Below are positions 63,411 through 64,000 of a DNA stretch of 64,000 nucleotides, piece by piece; position 1 is the stretch's first letter; every line of letters begins with the position of its first letter. The notes beneath the pieces are model-generated. The model saw nothing but the letters and a program-made list of their open reading frames with translations, did no database searches and was not told the DNA's origin. The DNA comes from Cyclobacteriaceae bacterium (GTDB taxonomy: Bacteria > Bacteroidota > Bacteroidia > Cytophagales > Cyclobacteriaceae). The position numbers were made by a program, and so were the translations under genes. Location: the NCBI GenBank assembly GCA_016787755.1, contig JAEUUA010000018.1, forward strand, positions 248,001 through 312,000, in the 5' to 3' direction.

Positions 63411-63427
63411 ATGGGAGTTACTCCCAT
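63411..63427. promoter_or_regulatory. palindromic operator copy 3, ATGGGAGT-T-ACTCCCAT
   Basis: Two perfect 8-bp arms around one T, 84 bp upstream of the lipoprotein gene at the right edge. The arms differ from copies 1 and 2 by a compensated change (A to G paired with T to C), which keeps the dyad. Confidence 0.75.
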
Positions 63428-63511
63428 GTAAAAAGAGTATGTCCAGACAGAGGCAATAACTAGCATTGATGTTTAAGCAATTCCTGTAATAAATTTTTAA
63501 ACCCACACATC

Positions 63512-64000
63512 ATGAAAAGTTCTCTTACAAACGCAGCAACATTTATCATCCTGTTTTCACTCACACTTTCTTGCAATGAACAAGAGGTGACGGTAAATCC
63601 GAATAATACATTTTCTTCAGGTACGATCTCAGATGGACAAAATAAAAGTTCAAGTCGGGCACGGAGCGGAGATCTATTGTTTGATGGTTCAGAAGGGGAT
63701 CCCATAGATATTAATACAGCTACCCGATGGGCAGCCAATTATAAAGCTACGTTGGAAAATCCTAATGATATCCGAGCACATTTTTTTGGAACTGAAATCC
63801 TTCAACTGTTACTCAATGAATCCGGTTGTGTCGGAATCCGAATGTATTATGCACTTGATGATAATGGGATTAAAAAACTGTTGTTAGTTGGTGTCGATGC
63901 ATCGGGTGAAGATTTACGCCCGGTTGAAGGAGTAACCTTGGGCGTTGGGGGAAATATCGTTGCTGATTTTTCATTTCCTTGTCCAGATTACTGTCCACCC
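63512..64000 (+). CDS. hypothetical lipoprotein, cut by the window edge
   Basis: 163 codons are in the window and remain open. It begins MKSSLTNAATFIILFSLTLS with a lipoprotein cysteine (SCNEQ), then a Ser/Asn-rich linker and a domain containing CVGIRMYYALDDNGIKKLLL, VGVDASGEDL and, near the edge, FPCPDYCPP. I recognise this pattern (a response read-out of a single value plus the C-P-x2-C-P end) from unnamed lipoproteins of Bacteroidota but know no function. A palindromic operator lies 84 bp upstream. Confidence 0.7.
   Translation, partial: MKSSLTNAATFIILFSLTLSCNEQEVTVNPNNTFSSGTISDGQNKSSSRARSGDLLFDGSEGDPIDINTATRWAANYKATLENPNDIRAHFFGTEILQLLLNESGCVGIRMYYALDDNGIKKLLLVGVDASGEDLRPVEGVTLGVGGNIVADFSFPCPDYCPP

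Noticed and set aside
63460..63738. 92-codon minus-strand frame at the right edge
   Set aside because: It is antisense to the lipoprotein gene that starts at 63512 and is open to the window edge with a proper lipoprotein signal.
1..64000. CRISPR array, tRNA or rRNA genes
   Set aside because: I looked for regularly spaced direct repeats of 24-48 bp and for tRNA-like or rRNA-like sequence and recognised none.

Overview
The window comes from a member of the Bacteroidota, most likely a Cytophagales-type soil or freshwater bacterium. The evidence is gene content: SusC/SusD pairs driven by ECF sigma and FecR anti-sigma genes, a CTnDOT-like conjugation block (DUF4133, DUF4134, RteC, MobA/B/C), and families largely confined to this phylum (DUF6520, DUF4974-type FecR, YfiR/TonB-receptor/kinase operons). 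The species call is inference.

Region 1 (1-13.4 kb, nearly all minus strand) is the mobilization half of an integrative conjugative element that runs off the left edge: TraF/TraE-like proteins, an AbiEi/AbiEii toxin-antitoxin pair as cargo, a 1649-residue methylase-helicase of the P1 DarB type, RteC, the coupling ATPase, the relaxase, its ribbon-helix-helix partner and an excisionase-like protein. A GC-rich hairpin upstream of mobA is the best oriT candidate. No integrase or attachment site is visible, so the element's right border is not fixed.

Region 2 (13.6-24.4 kb) holds a Crp-like regulator, a MauE-like membrane redox protein, a two-cysteine DUF6520 peptide and a beta-propeller-like membrane protein. 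Convergent to these is a sigma-FecR-SusC-SusD-thioredoxin cluster, a regulated outer-membrane uptake system.

Region 3 (24.6-52.7 kb) is a long accessory, defence-rich island. It carries an XRE regulator under a perfect 26-bp palindrome; an MNT-HEPN protein; a two-gene module of a Ser/Thr kinase fused to a barrel-like domain with a TGT-type zinc motif plus a PD-(D/E)XK nuclease-like protein; and a NADAR plus phosphoribosyltransferase-like operon whose second gene is broken by two one-base homopolymer shifts. A run of about fourteen same-strand small genes follows (K+ channel, DUF4407, HNH, DUF4236, PEGA, DUF6232, WYL-like, excalibur, a TIR-membrane protein), then a TPR kinase/LytTR pair, a DarT/DarG pair, a second TIR protein and a sigma/FecR pair without a receptor. 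Three copies of a roughly 55-bp repeat sit next to the kinase, NADAR and DarTG modules.

Region 4 (53.5-64 kb) is a signalling region: a REC-kinase, PAS kinase and NarL-type regulator operon, a PD40 propeller protein, a four-gene operon of response regulator, TonB-dependent receptor, YfiR-like protein and HAMP-PAS kinase, and a truncated lipoprotein at the right edge. Near-identical palindromes (GGAGT-W-ACTCC) lie upstream of the REC-kinase, the four-gene operon and the lipoprotein, suggesting one regulon, possibly controlled by the NarL-type regulator.

The strongest candidates for an undescribed system are the kinase/TGT-like plus nuclease module (27.7-30.4 kb) and the NADAR/PRTase operon (30.7-32.5 kb), tied together by the shared repeat.
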